Shown: positions 34,972 through 46,278, counted from the stretch's first letter. The stretch is DNA of 64,000 bases from Clostridia bacterium (GCA_017504305.1 JAFVRJ010000010.1:1-64000); one strand, 5' to 3'. The notes: generated by a model from the sequence alone, not told the origin. Numbers and translations are program-made.

Positions 34972-37842
34972 CTATTCTGTCTCGCGGACTTTAAACTCTT
35001 CAATCGCTTCCGTCCACGTGCCAAGTCCTTTGGAATATTTTTCGTACGCACTGGTTATTCCGTCTGCCTTCTTAAGACCGCTATAGGTATTAACTTCGTT
35101 GTTACTAAACTTCTTCTCTGTAAAGCTACGTAAAGCATTGTTTGAGAATACGTATACGGCTTCAATTCCGCCACAGCTATTAAACGGGCTAATGTCGGGA
35201 TAATAAGATTCGGTAGCATCTGCAAACGGAACGGCGCTATGCTCAATCAAAACGTACTTGAGATTATTATTGTTTTGGAAGGCACTTCTACCTACGTATT
35301 TAACTGAATTGCCAAGAACAAGCAGTTCGATGCCACTTTGTGAAAAGGCACTTACGCCAACGGTAATTTCACCTTTATCCAAAACTACCTTCTTGAGTTG
35401 ATCACAAAGCATAAAGGCTTCGCCACCGATATTAGTCAAGGCATCGTTTGCAAAGAAGTAGGTTAGATCGGTCGCGTAGAAAGCACGCTTGCCAATATGA
35501 GTTAGCGCAATGCCTGCCGCCGAATCCTTTACGTACTCTACGGAGTCCTTTTTCCAAACCAATTCTTTAAGGAAATTACAAGCATAGAAGGCACTATCTT
35601 CGATGCGCTTTACCGTCCAAGGCAAAGATACCTTTTTAACTTCTTGGTGAATAAAGAACTTACCTATACCCACTACGGTCTTATAAGTTCCGCCATGCGA
35701 AAAATAGGTAGGAACGTTGATTGTGGTTTCCGTACTCAATACAGAGGTTACCCTAACGTTATTAGACGTGAAAGTTGTGTCTAACGATCCATCATCGTTA
35801 ACCGGCTCAAAACAAAGCTGAAGTCCCTCTGCATCGGTCGCTATAAAGTCATAACAAAGTATATTCTCTGCAGCAATATAAATGTAGTCGTCAAATATGG
35901 TACTTTCCTTATTCCAAGTGCTTGTAGGTGCTCTGAAGGAAGCAAGCATTTCCTTTTTAACGTAGTATTTTGCTTTACGCGTTAAGCCTATGCTCGTAGG
36001 AACTTTATAGGTAGGTACGTTATCCGTTAAGATGTTTATCGCTTTCAAGTTCGTATTGCCCCAAAACGGTGACTCTTCGTAGACGTTACAGCTATAAATA
36101 TTTATAGACTCAAACTCGGAGTTTTCAAAGCACCATTTACCAAGGTTTTGAAGCTTGCTGTTGGGGCTAAAATCAACCCTACGCAAACCGCTGTTAGCGA
36201 ACGCTTGAGTTCCTATTCTCAAAAGCGAATCGGGTAATTTTAAGTAGTTAAACTTGGTCGTTCCCGTATTGGACGCCGCAAATGCAAGTTCTCCGATTTC
36301 CAATAATCCTTCGTTGAGTTTTACCCTCAACATACCTTCTTCACAAGAAAGAAGTATGCAGTTATAAAACATCTTCTCGGTTATCTTTTGGAGTCCACCT
36401 TCTACCGATGTGTTTATCTGATCTGTTCCGGTTGCCCTATATTCAAAGGCCGTATACAAGCTCTTTAATAACTTGGAGCCCTCGAAAACTGATTTTCCGA
36501 TAAACCCATTATTCAATGCGCTATCCTTTTGGAAATATACTTTTGTGAACAAGCTCTCCGTAAAGGCGTAATTACCAAGATATTCAACGTTTGAGGGTAT
36601 AACAAGCATATCTTCTTCGGAAAAATATGCTCCGAATAACGCATCCTCCGGTCTTAAAGGATTAGGGATAACCGAGTTCCAAGAACAACCCTTAAATGCG
36701 TAATCGCCGATTTCCTTAAGAGTTGTCGGAAGCATTTCGGGATTTTTAAATAATCCAGCACCCCTACCAAGCGTTATATCGCCACACTCGGCAAATGCAA
36801 ATTTACCAATCTTTTCAACGCGGTTCATTTCAACGGTGATACCGGTACATTTATGGAAGGCGTAGTCACCGATTTCCACAAGGCTATCAGGAAGCAAATA
36901 TTTTTTACCTGCACCAACCGAAACGAACGCTTGCGGAGCTATCCTCTTTACAGGTTTACCTTGGAAGGATTCCGGTACCACTATTGTAAACTCGGTGTTC
37001 TTGCCTACCGGAGAAAGTCCGGTTACTATTGCTTCGGTTTCAGTTACTTTGTACTCCAGCGGACGATCATAATGGGCATATAACGTTATATCGCTATAGA
37101 AAGTATACAAATCACCGGTTGCATATCGATCACCCAAGCCGTTAGGCTCTGTAAACCAGCCCGCAAAAATATATCCTTCCTTGCCATAAAGAGTGGTATC
37201 TACACCAAGCATCCCTAATATGAATCCCGCGCTATAATCGTTTTGCTTGTATTCGTTCATCGCGTATTCATAGATAAGGTCGATTTTTGAAGCGTATCTG
37301 TTCTCCCTTTCTTCTATTGCGCCCTCACCGAGATTTGTTTCCGATAAGTCCAAAGTCAGCTTGAAAGTGGGGTTTACTTTTACCTTTTTAACGTTGTTGG
37401 TTAAGTTAGCTACCTTTTGTCTGGAGCCTTTATAAGCATAATAAATATCGGTTATGCTTACTTCAAATTCAGTAATCGTCGGCTCTACGGTAAGATTACT
37501 AATCGTAATCACTTTGTTAGTAGAAGAAGAATCAAAATCTTTACTTTGATACTCCTTTCCGTTGTATTTTAAAGATAGCACCTCGTAATTATCAGGATTG
37601 CTCAAGAGTACTTCTATTGTAAACTTTTCAACTGTTTTGCCTAAAAGCGCCAAGCAAACGTCGTGCTCCTCGTCTCCGTTAAAATCGTTGCTTTGAGGCA
37701 AAACCCTTACCTTTATGAGGGTGGGAAGCATTGGGTCGACGTCGCCTTTATTGCCACCTTTATCTCCGCAAGCAAAAACGGTGATGGCTAAAACAACTGC
37801 AAGTATTAAAACGGCAATAACGCCTATTCTTTTATTTTTCAT
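34972..37842 (-). CDS. BspA-like leucine-rich-repeat lipoprotein with one InlB-type repeat
   Basis: 956 residues. Lipoprotein signal peptide with lipobox VFAC (lipid on C25). An Ig-like region follows (about 40-180), then an InlB/Listeria-Bacteroides repeat (FAGWFTEPNGLGDRYATG, about 225-265), then LRR_5 (BspA) repeats from about 285 to 930 with the pattern LPDSLVEIGDYAFHKC, IGKFAFAECG and IGELAFAAS. BspA-like proteins bind host or bacterial surfaces. It overlaps the previous gene by 11 bases and is last in the operon, so it is made together with the 2,359-residue MBG protein. Confidence 0.9.
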   Translation of the reverse strand: MKNKRIGVIAVLILAVVLAITVFACGDKGGNKGDVDPMLPTLIKVRVLPQSNDFNGDEEHDVCLALLGKTVEKFTIEVLLSNPDNYEVLSLKYNGKEYQSKDFDSSSTNKVITISNLTVEPTITEFEVSITDIYYAYKGSRQKVANLTNNVKKVKVNPTFKLTLDLSETNLGEGAIEERENRYASKIDLIYEYAMNEYKQNDYSAGFILGMLGVDTTLYGKEGYIFAGWFTEPNGLGDRYATGDLYTFYSDITLYAHYDRPLEYKVTETEAIVTGLSPVGKNTEFTIVVPESFQGKPVKRIAPQAFVSVGAGKKYLLPDSLVEIGDYAFHKCTGITVEMNRVEKIGKFAFAECGDITLGRGAGLFKNPEMLPTTLKEIGDYAFKGCSWNSVIPNPLRPEDALFGAYFSEEDMLVIPSNVEYLGNYAFTESLFTKVYFQKDSALNNGFIGKSVFEGSKLLKSLYTAFEYRATGTDQINTSVEGGLQKITEKMFYNCILLSCEEGMLRVKLNEGLLEIGELAFAASNTGTTKFNYLKLPDSLLRIGTQAFANSGLRRVDFSPNSKLQNLGKWCFENSEFESINIYSCNVYEESPFWGNTNLKAINILTDNVPTYKVPTSIGLTRKAKYYVKKEMLASFRAPTSTWNKESTIFDDYIYIAAENILCYDFIATDAEGLQLCFEPVNDDGSLDTTFTSNNVRVTSVLSTETTINVPTYFSHGGTYKTVVGIGKFFIHQEVKKVSLPWTVKRIEDSAFYACNFLKELVWKKDSVEYVKDSAAGIALTHIGKRAFYATDLTYFFANDALTNIGGEAFMLCDQLKKVVLDKGEITVGVSAFSQSGIELLVLGNSVKYVGRSAFQNNNNLKYVLIEHSAVPFADATESYYPDISPFNSCGGIEAVYVFSNNALRSFTEKKFSNNEVNTYSGLKKADGITSAYEKYSKGLGTWTEAIEEFKVRETE

Positions 37843-40800
37843 CTTTACCTATGACTCCCTTCTTTTTGAGGATAAATATTATAGCTACTACGATGCCGAC
37901 AACTACTGCGACACCGCCAACGGACGCACCAACTATGATGAGGGTGTTTTGGGTTTTTTCGTCCATATTAACGCTTACGTTAGGTTTACCGCCACTATTT
38001 CCGGACGGTTTATTGCCGGTAGAGGGCTTACTGCCACTTGAACCACCGCCACTCGGCTCTTCTGGTGTTTCTTCGATGCCGATAACAACGTTAACCGTCT
38101 TTGAATATACGACGTTTCCGTCGATCTTAATCTCTACTACGACGTTTTCAGCGGATTCGGTAAACGCGTAAGGACTTGCCACCTCTTCGCCGTTAACGTA
38201 AAGTACAAGTTTAGAAGTTAGTTCTTCTGGCGCATTTATGGCTATAACCGCTTGCTCTATTCCGTTTATCACCTCGGCTATTTCAGCAGCTCCGGTTGTA
38301 ACGGTAATAGCTTGCTCGCTAACCGACGACGTTAGCTTGTAGCTAACGTTTTTAACAGAGTTAAAGTTTACCATATCCGTCGGTGTAAAATCGATTTTAT
38401 AAGTATGCTCGCCAAAAACCAACGTTTGTTCAGGCTCGGTAACGGTAAACGAGAATACACCGTCTACCATCTCGCCGTTAAAGGTTGCTTGCGCTGTGAT
38501 ATCCAGCGCCGACAAAACGTATCCACCGCTATAAGCAACATCATCGTGTTTACCCGTAGTTACGTAAGGCGTTGCTTTAGTAATAGTAAGCATAACATCA
38601 AATGATTTATCAATGTACCCTTGTTTATGGATTGTTACGGTTACGTCGTATTCGCCAACGTTTATGGGTGACTGACTATAGCTGACGGTTGCACCTTGAG
38701 GTAAATTGGTAACTGGAACGTTTATAGCTGTGCCCGTATAAATAGCAGAATAATTTTCGACTATAATATCATCTTCAAAGTTAAGGTAGCTTACGATCAA
38801 CTCTTTTGCGTTAGGATCGCGCTTAACGTAATTATAATCTGCATAGCTTATACCACCATCTACTACTAATACATTAACCGATATGCCAAAAGTTTGCGGA
38901 ACAGCGGAGCTAAAATCTGTCGCGGTATAAGTATAAGACAAAACGTCGCTTGCAAACGGAACGTTGTCAGCTATCGGATAAGTTAGATTGAAATCGGTCG
39001 GGAAGTCATCTCCGATATAAATAGTTATGGGATTAACTTCGTAAACCACAGTTTTAGCAACTATTTGGGTTGTAAAGTTCTTAACCGAATCATCGACGAT
39101 AAAGCAGCTTACTTCTTGGTAATTATCGTTAAGGGCTTTATACCTACTATCTGCGGTAAAAGTATACTCGCCTACGTGCTTAAACGGATTGCTTCCGTTA
39201 AGCGTTATACGTATTGCCGGATCGGTCACAACGCTAATACCCGCTATAGTAGACTCAACCATTGATACATCAAAACTACCATAATAGCTAATTGGTGCTC
39301 CGCTATACACGTACTCTAACTTAAATCCTTCGTTTGAGGACCTAACTTGAGCCCAATCAAAAGTTACTTCAAGCGGTTTAACTCTGATTTTATCATTTCC
39401 CCCAGTCAAACTAAACTCTACGCACTTAACGCCGTCTTTATATAATGGATCAACGGAAATGACGTCGTATAATGCGTCGTCAGGTACCAAGAAGATTTGA
39501 TGCTCTGCGCAATTAACCCTAAATTGAATATCGTCAATACCATTATAAGAACCTAAAGTATACGACGTTTCTCTTGTAAATTTGGGGTATCTTTCCGAGC
39601 CAATCTTCTTAATTTCGCCATAATAGAATTCTAAAATGCCGATGTCGTCAAAGTTAATCGTGGCAGTTGCATGGGTGACCGTAAAGTAAACGACGTCTTT
39701 AACCATGTAATTACCACTGGAGGTCACTGAAACGGCATAATTGCCGGGGAGCTTCATCTCATCAAAGGACACTGAATAATCGAAATCATCGCCTTCTACG
39801 ACTTCATAGCCTACTGCATAATCGAGTGCGCCGATTGCGGATTCAATTTGCGCATTACTAAACGCATCTCCTTGATAAACAAGGTTGGAGGGCACGGTAT
39901 ATTTTATCTCTTTAGGTGTAATTTCGAAGCGAGTTACGCTCAAACTTTCACTACTATCATAGCCGTTATAGTTATAGTTACCTGCGGTCGTGGTCAACGT
40001 AAGGCGGACGTCTTTAATTTTAGTAACGTCCTTCAATTTAATGGCGTTAGAGCCAACAACCTCGGTGCCGTCAAATAGCTTATAGCTGAATTCCCAAACA
40101 AAGCTTACTCCGTAAGGAAGTTCGTTTTGGTCAATATTGATAACGTAATCTTTGCCGTTATACGGAAACTCCATATCTTCAGTCAAAATCATTTTGGTGG
40201 ATCCGTTTGTTACGTACAGTCCACTTATATTTACGTCGATCGGGGTAATAGTAAAGGCAATTTCACGAGCAGTGATACCATAGTACTCATCGGTTTCCGC
40301 AACGTCAATAACGGCAACGTATTCATAGTTAGGCGCGCACGCGGAAATAGGAATGTCCGTGCCAAGATCGGTATAGGTATCTTCTAAAATATTATGACGT
40401 TTATAGGAGGCAGAATAGCTAAACTTTTCACCATTGAAGTCGAGTATAACCGCTTTACCCGTATATGGATAGCTATTTACCATATCCAATGTATAATAGC
40501 GTTTTCCGACCGTCAAAGTGCCGTTTTCGGTTGCCGAAATTATATAGTTTCCTACTGCAGATCCTAAAATAATCTTTTCGTCGACACGCTTGAATACAAT
40601 ATCGTCAACAAGCACGCTACCACCTTTGGTGACGCCCTTGACGTAGCTCGAAGTCATATAGATTACTTCGCCGAGGCCTATGTTTGCCAAGTAGTCTTCG
40701 CCAACGTCTTCCTCTTGGTTTGTAGGTCTTATGGTAAGCTCGTACACGGGATCATCCCCAAAGTTAACGTTAGTATCTTTGGCGGTAAGCGTAAGGTTTA

Positions 40801-43800
40801 ATCCCTTAATTTGCAACGTTACTAAAGAAGTTTCCGCTTCCTTATAGTTAGCGGTATTTGGAGTAACAATTGCAGAAAGAATATATTTACCTGCATTTTT
40901 AAAGCTAAAGGGTTCTAACGAAGTTTCTCCCTCGTACTTATAAGTCACGGTATACTCGTAAGGTGTAACGTCGAAGGGCTTTACCTCTACTTTAGTTTTG
41001 TCAACGATAATGGAGTGTAGCTCGCCGTTATAGGTTACCGTTTTAGAATTGAAACCAACGTTATCAAGGTCAATACTTGCGGGTACTACCTTAAACGTTG
41101 CACTACTGCCGGTTTGCACCTCATAATTATGGATGCGAGCGGGATTGGGAACGTATAATGATACGGTATACTCCGCGTTTGCATCCGCGCCTACGTAATA
41201 ATCACTTGTATATGAAAGGTTATCGGTAAGCCATGCTTGTGATCCCAGCGTGGAAAGGTAAATTACTTGCGGATGCTCGTCGTAAAACTCTATTACGCTC
41301 TCTGTGACCGCGGTTGAAACCGTTACCACCTGACGTTTGACGTAGAAATAAACTTCCTTTATGCAATCGTTATATCCCGGCACTCTTATGGTTAAAGATA
41401 ATCTATAAGAGCCTGCATCTTGTATTTGGGTGGGGTAAATTACGGTGTAATCGGTGCGAGTTAAATAAACGATTTCCACCAAAATAGAGTAATGGTCGTA
41501 GTCGTAGTTATGTAACCTAAAATTATTGGTAACGTTAACAATCTCGTTCGGGTTATAAGTTAATGCAGTAGCTTGAGTTAAGCCACCGATAAAGGAAGTG
41601 ATTTCATAGCCCGAAAGATCTAAATTACCTTTGGTAAGTACAAACGTAGAGGTAAATGAATATCCGGTTGTATTTAAACGCGGTGCTATATCAATCGTTA
41701 CGGTGTATTTACCAACGTTGTATATCAACTCGTTTATCCCTATTACGTTGCCAAAGTCATCCGTAATGGTTACGGTAACGCCCTCAAAGCCTAACGGATT
41801 GATAATATCCGTTTGAGTGTATCCTAAATCGGTTAAAGTATTTTGTAAGTTGTTTAAACCAAGCTTATAAATCAAATCGACCATACCGTAAGCACCCGTC
41901 GTATAGTCGATGGTAAGAACGGCGTACGTATCATAAACAGTAAAGGTTCCTTTTGCATAAGCATAGGATAGCGCAAAGTTAAACTTGTACTCGGTAAGAG
42001 TATCATCCACTTGCGACAATTCATCTTGCGTTCCTATCGATTGATAGCTTCCGTCAGCCTTACGATAAGACCAATTAAAGGTTGCCTCTTGATCCAATTT
42101 TGCGCGTACTTCGCGTGAAAAACTTTGTTTAATTGCACTTTCAACGGTTTTTCGACTAAATGGAGTTATTGCAGAAGGAACTACTTGGTAGAAGGCATCA
42201 AAGTCGTAATAAAGATTATTCTCAGCATCTAACACGCCGTATGCTTCGGGATTTGCATCCAAGGTGTAGTCGAGTAGCGTCCTCATCTCGCGACTGATAC
42301 TACCATTATTTACCCCAAAACTCTCGGTAATGTTGGCGTAAGGATTTTTAACCCTTGTTATCAATTTGTAATCAAGTTTATCTTCTGGGAAGACCAAAAC
42401 GGGTACGTCTTCCGACTCATCCTTTATAAATCCCCAGCTCAAACTTTGTGCAAACGCCCATCCCGCATTTGTCGTTTCGATCGTTACGTAGGCATTGGTA
42501 TCCACCAGCTCCGATAGCGTGCCATCACTGACAGTGTAGGTACCGCTTGCGTAATTGACTGATTTGGTTAAGTTAGTTGCGTTCCAATCGCCTATTTGAT
42601 ATGAATTGCGTACTTGACCAGTCGATTCGGTTGCAAAAAAGTCTCCGCCGCCAAGGTTGCGAGTTAGTTCAACCATGCCCAAAGAGGTTTCTGCTACGCC
42701 ACCGGACGTTATATCGATACTTGCACGGGTAATTAAACCGTTTTCCGCATTATTCTTAACGCCATAACCACCATCGCCTATTACGTTAACTGCGCTGATT
42801 GTACCGTTATTGGTTAAAGCAACGTAATTTGCACTGCTACCGATTATCGTAATAGCGTTAACCGTAACGCCCTCGCTAATAGAGTTAAATAGCGGTTTGG
42901 AAACACCGTCTATCGAGTAACCGTTGCCGTCAAAATTAACTTTAAGAGCATCTACGTAATAATCATATGCGGTAAGCCCTAACGTAATTGGGTTAGTAAG
43001 AATTGCGTAACCGCTTTCCAACGTACCAAGCGCCATAAAATCGGCGGCGGATGAAATCTTATACGGCTCTGCTTTAGTTCCGCTACCGCTTAAAGAGGTG
43101 CTTGCTGAAGGCACCGTATTCATAGACGCTTGAGGTGTAAACGTTGCGGATGAAATCTTTAAACTATTATAGAACAAATAGCCTGTCCTATTTAGGTAGG
43201 TCCCGGCGGTTTCAAGTTCCTCTTGAAGATTTAAGTTATTATCCTCTAAAAGCGGAGTATTATAAAGATTAATGCTTGCACCGAGCGATTTTTTGGTGCC
43301 GGCATAAGTCAAAAGATAATACTCGAGTTCGACGTAATTATCAATCGTTTCCCCTACGAAGTCACCTACTCCCGCCGTAATTAAGCCATCTGCGTACGAG
43401 GCATTGACTTGCGCTATCGTGCCATCAACTGCTCTACCATAGTTGTTTGTAATAATCAAACTGTTAGATGGAAGTACTTTGTTAATACCGGTAACGAATA
43501 GTACGTTTTTGCAATACAATTCGTTAACTACAACCGTGCCCGTATGGAACAAGTCGTTAAAGTTAGTTGCCTTCAATACGGCGGTGACGTCGTTAACCCA
43601 AACGGAAACCAAGCCGTCAGCATCGATAATAACGTAGGCTAACGCGGTAGACGACAAAGTGTTTTTAACCGCTATCGGGAAGATAAAAGAGCCATTATTT
43701 GTGTAAAAACAACCGTTATCGAGAGCTTCGTTACGCGGTAATGAATTAACTATATTCGATTTATGCTCGGCATAAGTATCGGCAAGCGTTTTGGCATATT

Positions 43801-44911
43801 CCATAAACGCAGATTTATCGCCGAATCCAAACATATTAGCTATAGCTAATTGATAATTAATAGAGGTAGGATTAACGAGGTCACCTTCTGCGCCAAACGC
43901 CATGGTATAAGGATGATTTACGCCTATTACGGCGCTCTTTGTTAAATCACCACTAACGTTTTGAGTCCAAGTTACAAATGAATTATTATAAATATCAATT
44001 GCTTTATTGTAAAAAGCGGTATAATCGGTGAGCGCATCACCACTTACGGCAGGCAAATACTCCGTTCCGTTAGTGGGTACTTCAAAATTCTCCATAAAAG
44101 CACCAAACAACTCGCCAAAAGTGTTAAATGCGGTAATAACGTCGGCGGAAGCCGTTTGAGTGGAATGTTTAGTTAAGTCGGTTATTTCGCCGAAGTCTCC
44201 TGCAATCATACCAAAAGGATTGCAGTCGTCGTAGCTTACAGTCGCTTTATTAGTCAAGCCGTTTTTACCAAGCAACCCTCTTGTGTACAAGTCGGAACAG
44301 CGTTCGATGGTTTCGTATTTAGAGCCGACGCCGTCTTTAGTGCTGTTTGTAACGGCTATGAGTCCTGATAATCCCGTAGCCGTAATATCGGCGACAACGC
44401 TACAATCCGATATCGTTCCGAAGTTGCTTACGACTATACCGCTTGCGTTATATCCACTGATGTTACCGGTAACGCTAACGTTAGTTATTGTTCCGAAGTT
44501 AACCATAGCAAGCGGGGCTGCATTTTGATTAGCAACGATATCTACACCAATCAAATTTAAGTTCTTGACCACCGCGGATTCAAATAAAGTGCCGAACAAC
44601 GCCTCTTTTAGTCCAATTATCGCGTGACCTCTGCCGTCTAAAGCACCGTTAAAATCAAACCCTTCCGAACGGACGTCCCTGTCTAAATAGTAGCGGTCAA
44701 GATAGATATCGGTAGTTAAAACGTAATTTTTACTATCATCCAACACTCCGTTCATAACGTAACGGAGGAAGGCTTCTTCCGAATCAATATATACGGTTTC
44801 GCTTTCCGCATCCGCGCGCTCGCTACCGGCGGGCGCGTGCGCTAAAACGGCAGAAACTGCCGTCATAGCAACGAGCAATAAAATTACGCAAGTCAATATA
44901 AATTTTTTCAT
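37832..44911 (-). CDS. Large beta-helix/MBG surface protein (2,359 aa)
   Basis: The ATG at 44911 starts a signal peptide (MKKFILTCVILLLVAMTAVS, cleavage near LAHA); a TTG two codons earlier is not used. Residues about 45-260 and about 640-800 are right-handed beta-helix or GLUG-like repeats (VVKNLNLIGVDI, GTITNVSVTGNI, GTISAVNVIGD). From about 950 to 2,230 come MBG-like modules (NVGKYTVTIDI, NAGKYILSAIV, NVGEYDVTVTI). A Gly/Ser/Pro linker and one transmembrane helix (TLIIVGASVGGVAVVVGIVV) close the protein; there is no LPXTG. It is probably an adhesin or surface stalk. It follows the YbhN-like gene by 8 bases with no good Shine-Dalgarno, so translation is likely coupled. Confidence 0.88.
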   Translation of the reverse strand: MKKFILTCVILLLVAMTAVSAVLAHAPAGSERADAESETVYIDSEEAFLRYVMNGVLDDSKNYVLTTDIYLDRYYLDRDVRSEGFDFNGALDGRGHAIIGLKEALFGTLFESAVVKNLNLIGVDIVANQNAAPLAMVNFGTITNVSVTGNISGYNASGIVVSNFGTISDCSVVADITATGLSGLIAVTNSTKDGVGSKYETIERCSDLYTRGLLGKNGLTNKATVSYDDCNPFGMIAGDFGEITDLTKHSTQTASADVITAFNTFGELFGAFMENFEVPTNGTEYLPAVSGDALTDYTAFYNKAIDIYNNSFVTWTQNVSGDLTKSAVIGVNHPYTMAFGAEGDLVNPTSINYQLAIANMFGFGDKSAFMEYAKTLADTYAEHKSNIVNSLPRNEALDNGCFYTNNGSFIFPIAVKNTLSSTALAYVIIDADGLVSVWVNDVTAVLKATNFNDLFHTGTVVVNELYCKNVLFVTGINKVLPSNSLIITNNYGRAVDGTIAQVNASYADGLITAGVGDFVGETIDNYVELEYYLLTYAGTKKSLGASINLYNTPLLEDNNLNLQEELETAGTYLNRTGYLFYNSLKISSATFTPQASMNTVPSASTSLSGSGTKAEPYKISSAADFMALGTLESGYAILTNPITLGLTAYDYYVDALKVNFDGNGYSIDGVSKPLFNSISEGVTVNAITIIGSSANYVALTNNGTISAVNVIGDGGYGVKNNAENGLITRASIDITSGGVAETSLGMVELTRNLGGGDFFATESTGQVRNSYQIGDWNATNLTKSVNYASGTYTVSDGTLSELVDTNAYVTIETTNAGWAFAQSLSWGFIKDESEDVPVLVFPEDKLDYKLITRVKNPYANITESFGVNNGSISREMRTLLDYTLDANPEAYGVLDAENNLYYDFDAFYQVVPSAITPFSRKTVESAIKQSFSREVRAKLDQEATFNWSYRKADGSYQSIGTQDELSQVDDTLTEYKFNFALSYAYAKGTFTVYDTYAVLTIDYTTGAYGMVDLIYKLGLNNLQNTLTDLGYTQTDIINPLGFEGVTVTITDDFGNVIGINELIYNVGKYTVTIDIAPRLNTTGYSFTSTFVLTKGNLDLSGYEITSFIGGLTQATALTYNPNEIVNVTNNFRLHNYDYDHYSILVEIVYLTRTDYTVIYPTQIQDAGSYRLSLTIRVPGYNDCIKEVYFYVKRQVVTVSTAVTESVIEFYDEHPQVIYLSTLGSQAWLTDNLSYTSDYYVGADANAEYTVSLYVPNPARIHNYEVQTGSSATFKVVPASIDLDNVGFNSKTVTYNGELHSIIVDKTKVEVKPFDVTPYEYTVTYKYEGETSLEPFSFKNAGKYILSAIVTPNTANYKEAETSLVTLQIKGLNLTLTAKDTNVNFGDDPVYELTIRPTNQEEDVGEDYLANIGLGEVIYMTSSYVKGVTKGGSVLVDDIVFKRVDEKIILGSAVGNYIISATENGTLTVGKRYYTLDMVNSYPYTGKAVILDFNGEKFSYSASYKRHNILEDTYTDLGTDIPISACAPNYEYVAVIDVAETDEYYGITAREIAFTITPIDVNISGLYVTNGSTKMILTEDMEFPYNGKDYVINIDQNELPYGVSFVWEFSYKLFDGTEVVGSNAIKLKDVTKIKDVRLTLTTTAGNYNYNGYDSSESLSVTRFEITPKEIKYTVPSNLVYQGDAFSNAQIESAIGALDYAVGYEVVEGDDFDYSVSFDEMKLPGNYAVSVTSSGNYMVKDVVYFTVTHATATINFDDIGILEFYYGEIKKIGSERYPKFTRETSYTLGSYNGIDDIQFRVNCAEHQIFLVPDDALYDVISVDPLYKDGVKCVEFSLTGGNDKIRVKPLEVTFDWAQVRSSNEGFKLEYVYSGAPISYYGSFDVSMVESTIAGISVVTDPAIRITLNGSNPFKHVGEYTFTADSRYKALNDNYQEVSCFIVDDSVKNFTTQIVAKTVVYEVNPITIYIGDDFPTDFNLTYPIADNVPFASDVLSYTYTATDFSSAVPQTFGISVNVLVVDGGISYADYNYVKRDPNAKELIVSYLNFEDDIIVENYSAIYTGTAINVPVTNLPQGATVSYSQSPINVGEYDVTVTIHKQGYIDKSFDVMLTITKATPYVTTGKHDDVAYSGGYVLSALDITAQATFNGEMVDGVFSFTVTEPEQTLVFGEHTYKIDFTPTDMVNFNSVKNVSYKLTSSVSEQAITVTTGAAEIAEVINGIEQAVIAINAPEELTSKLVLYVNGEEVASPYAFTESAENVVVEIKIDGNVVYSKTVNVVIGIEETPEEPSGGGSSGSKPSTGNKPSGNSGGKPNVSVNMDEKTQNTLIIVGASVGGVAVVVGIVVAIIFILKKKGVIGKDEK

Positions 44912-44919
44912 ACGCAAAA

Positions 44920-46278
44920 TTATCTATCTTGTTTTTTAATGGTCTTTTGGTTAAACCAAGAGATCTCTTTTTTAACGAGTTTGTATTGTTTTTTGCCTCT
45001 TATGGCGTCGAACAGCTGTACTGCTACGCCACATAAAATTGGTAGGTAGAAGGTGAATATTCTATAGAGAATAACCGCCCAGAACAAACATCCTTCCGGG
45101 ACGATTTTATCAAATACGTTGTAGAAGCTTCCTTCAGATGCGCCGGAGGAACCGGGAGTGGGTATTAAACCAGCCGCAAAAGTGGTATAGAAAGCTTTGG
45201 AAATAAGTTCGCCGAAGTTACCTTCACCGCCGAGCATTTTAACAATAAAGTAAGGATAGGTCGCTACGGCAAATAAATCGATAAGGGAAAGAGCCCCTAC
45301 TATAAAGATAATGGACTTATGCTTACCGAGGTACTTAAACGCAGCAATAAAGCTATCGACGTTATCTTGAGCTTTTGCTACGGCTTTATCGTAATCCTTA
45401 ACGAGGCGCAGTTTTTTACCGAGCCCTACTATTTTTTTAGTCATTTTGAGGGTAAACGGTATATTTTTAGAGAAAATCATAAGCACGAGCGGAAGCATAG
45501 GCGTTACGATAATCCACATAATGGTACCAATAAGGATGGCGAGCGAAACTTTAGTCGGGAAAGCGATAAAGAAAATAATTGCAAGTCCATCCATGGCAAA
45601 AACTCGAATCGCATGTTTTACCACGGGGAGCGTAATGGCGGTAGGAGTATCGATATTCGCTTTGGACATATAAAGCATTTGGAAGGGTTGACCGCCGGTT
45701 GCCCACGGAGTAATGTTATCGTAATAAGTGCCGAGCAAAGCAACTCTTGTGGAAAGTCCAAGACGTTTGCCGTAACCGCACTTACGTATTAACGCAAAGA
45801 AGACGAAGGTATCTGCCGCCATATGGACGAAAAACATCAATATCAAAAGTATAAGCCACTCGTAGTGATCGCCTATGCGTTGCATGATGTCCTTGAACCC
45901 CATAAAGTTGGAATCCTTAATTTCGAGTATAAGAACAACGGCAACCGCGATAACGTTAAAGGCAACGAACAGCGCGGAAGTTAAAAACTTTTTACGCTTT
46001 TCCTTTTTAGTTTTAGGTTTTTTATAAGCATCCTCATCCGGTAGTACCAAACGTTCTTCGGCGTTACCAACTATATTTTCGTGAGTAAGCTCGTGATCTT
46101 CTAATACTTTTTTTGTTTTTTTATCGCCTTCGGGTGCGGTTAATTCAGCCTGCGGTTGAACGGTAACCTCACCGTTATCAGATTGATCGGTGGTCTTTAA
46201 CTCTACTTCTTCCATAGGAAGTTCGGTGCAAGTATCATTATCTTGGAAGTTATCTTGATTCAAAAAATCGTTTGTCAT
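44920..46278 (-). CDS. YbhN / lysylphosphatidylglycerol-synthase-TM family membrane protein
   Basis: 452 residues from the ATG at 46278, which has AAGGGG six bases upstream. A polar acidic N-terminal region of about 90 residues precedes about eight transmembrane helices. The family motifs are present: ITPWATGGQPFQM, and AAGLIPTPGSSGASEG. The family is related to the flippase part of MprF and AglD2-type proteins, moving or holding lipid-linked molecules. There is no synthase domain, so it is not full MprF. It is the first gene of the surface operon, under a promoter with the shared palindrome, and might serve lipid-linked glycans on the surface proteins; that is inference. Confidence 0.85.
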   Translation of the reverse strand: MTNDFLNQDNFQDNDTCTELPMEEVELKTTDQSDNGEVTVQPQAELTAPEGDKKTKKVLEDHELTHENIVGNAEERLVLPDEDAYKKPKTKKEKRKKFLTSALFVAFNVIAVAVVLILEIKDSNFMGFKDIMQRIGDHYEWLILLILMFFVHMAADTFVFFALIRKCGYGKRLGLSTRVALLGTYYDNITPWATGGQPFQMLYMSKANIDTPTAITLPVVKHAIRVFAMDGLAIIFFIAFPTKVSLAILIGTIMWIIVTPMLPLVLMIFSKNIPFTLKMTKKIVGLGKKLRLVKDYDKAVAKAQDNVDSFIAAFKYLGKHKSIIFIVGALSLIDLFAVATYPYFIVKMLGGEGNFGELISKAFYTTFAAGLIPTPGSSGASEGSFYNVFDKIVPEGCLFWAVILYRIFTFYLPILCGVAVQLFDAIRGKKQYKLVKKEISWFNQKTIKKQDR

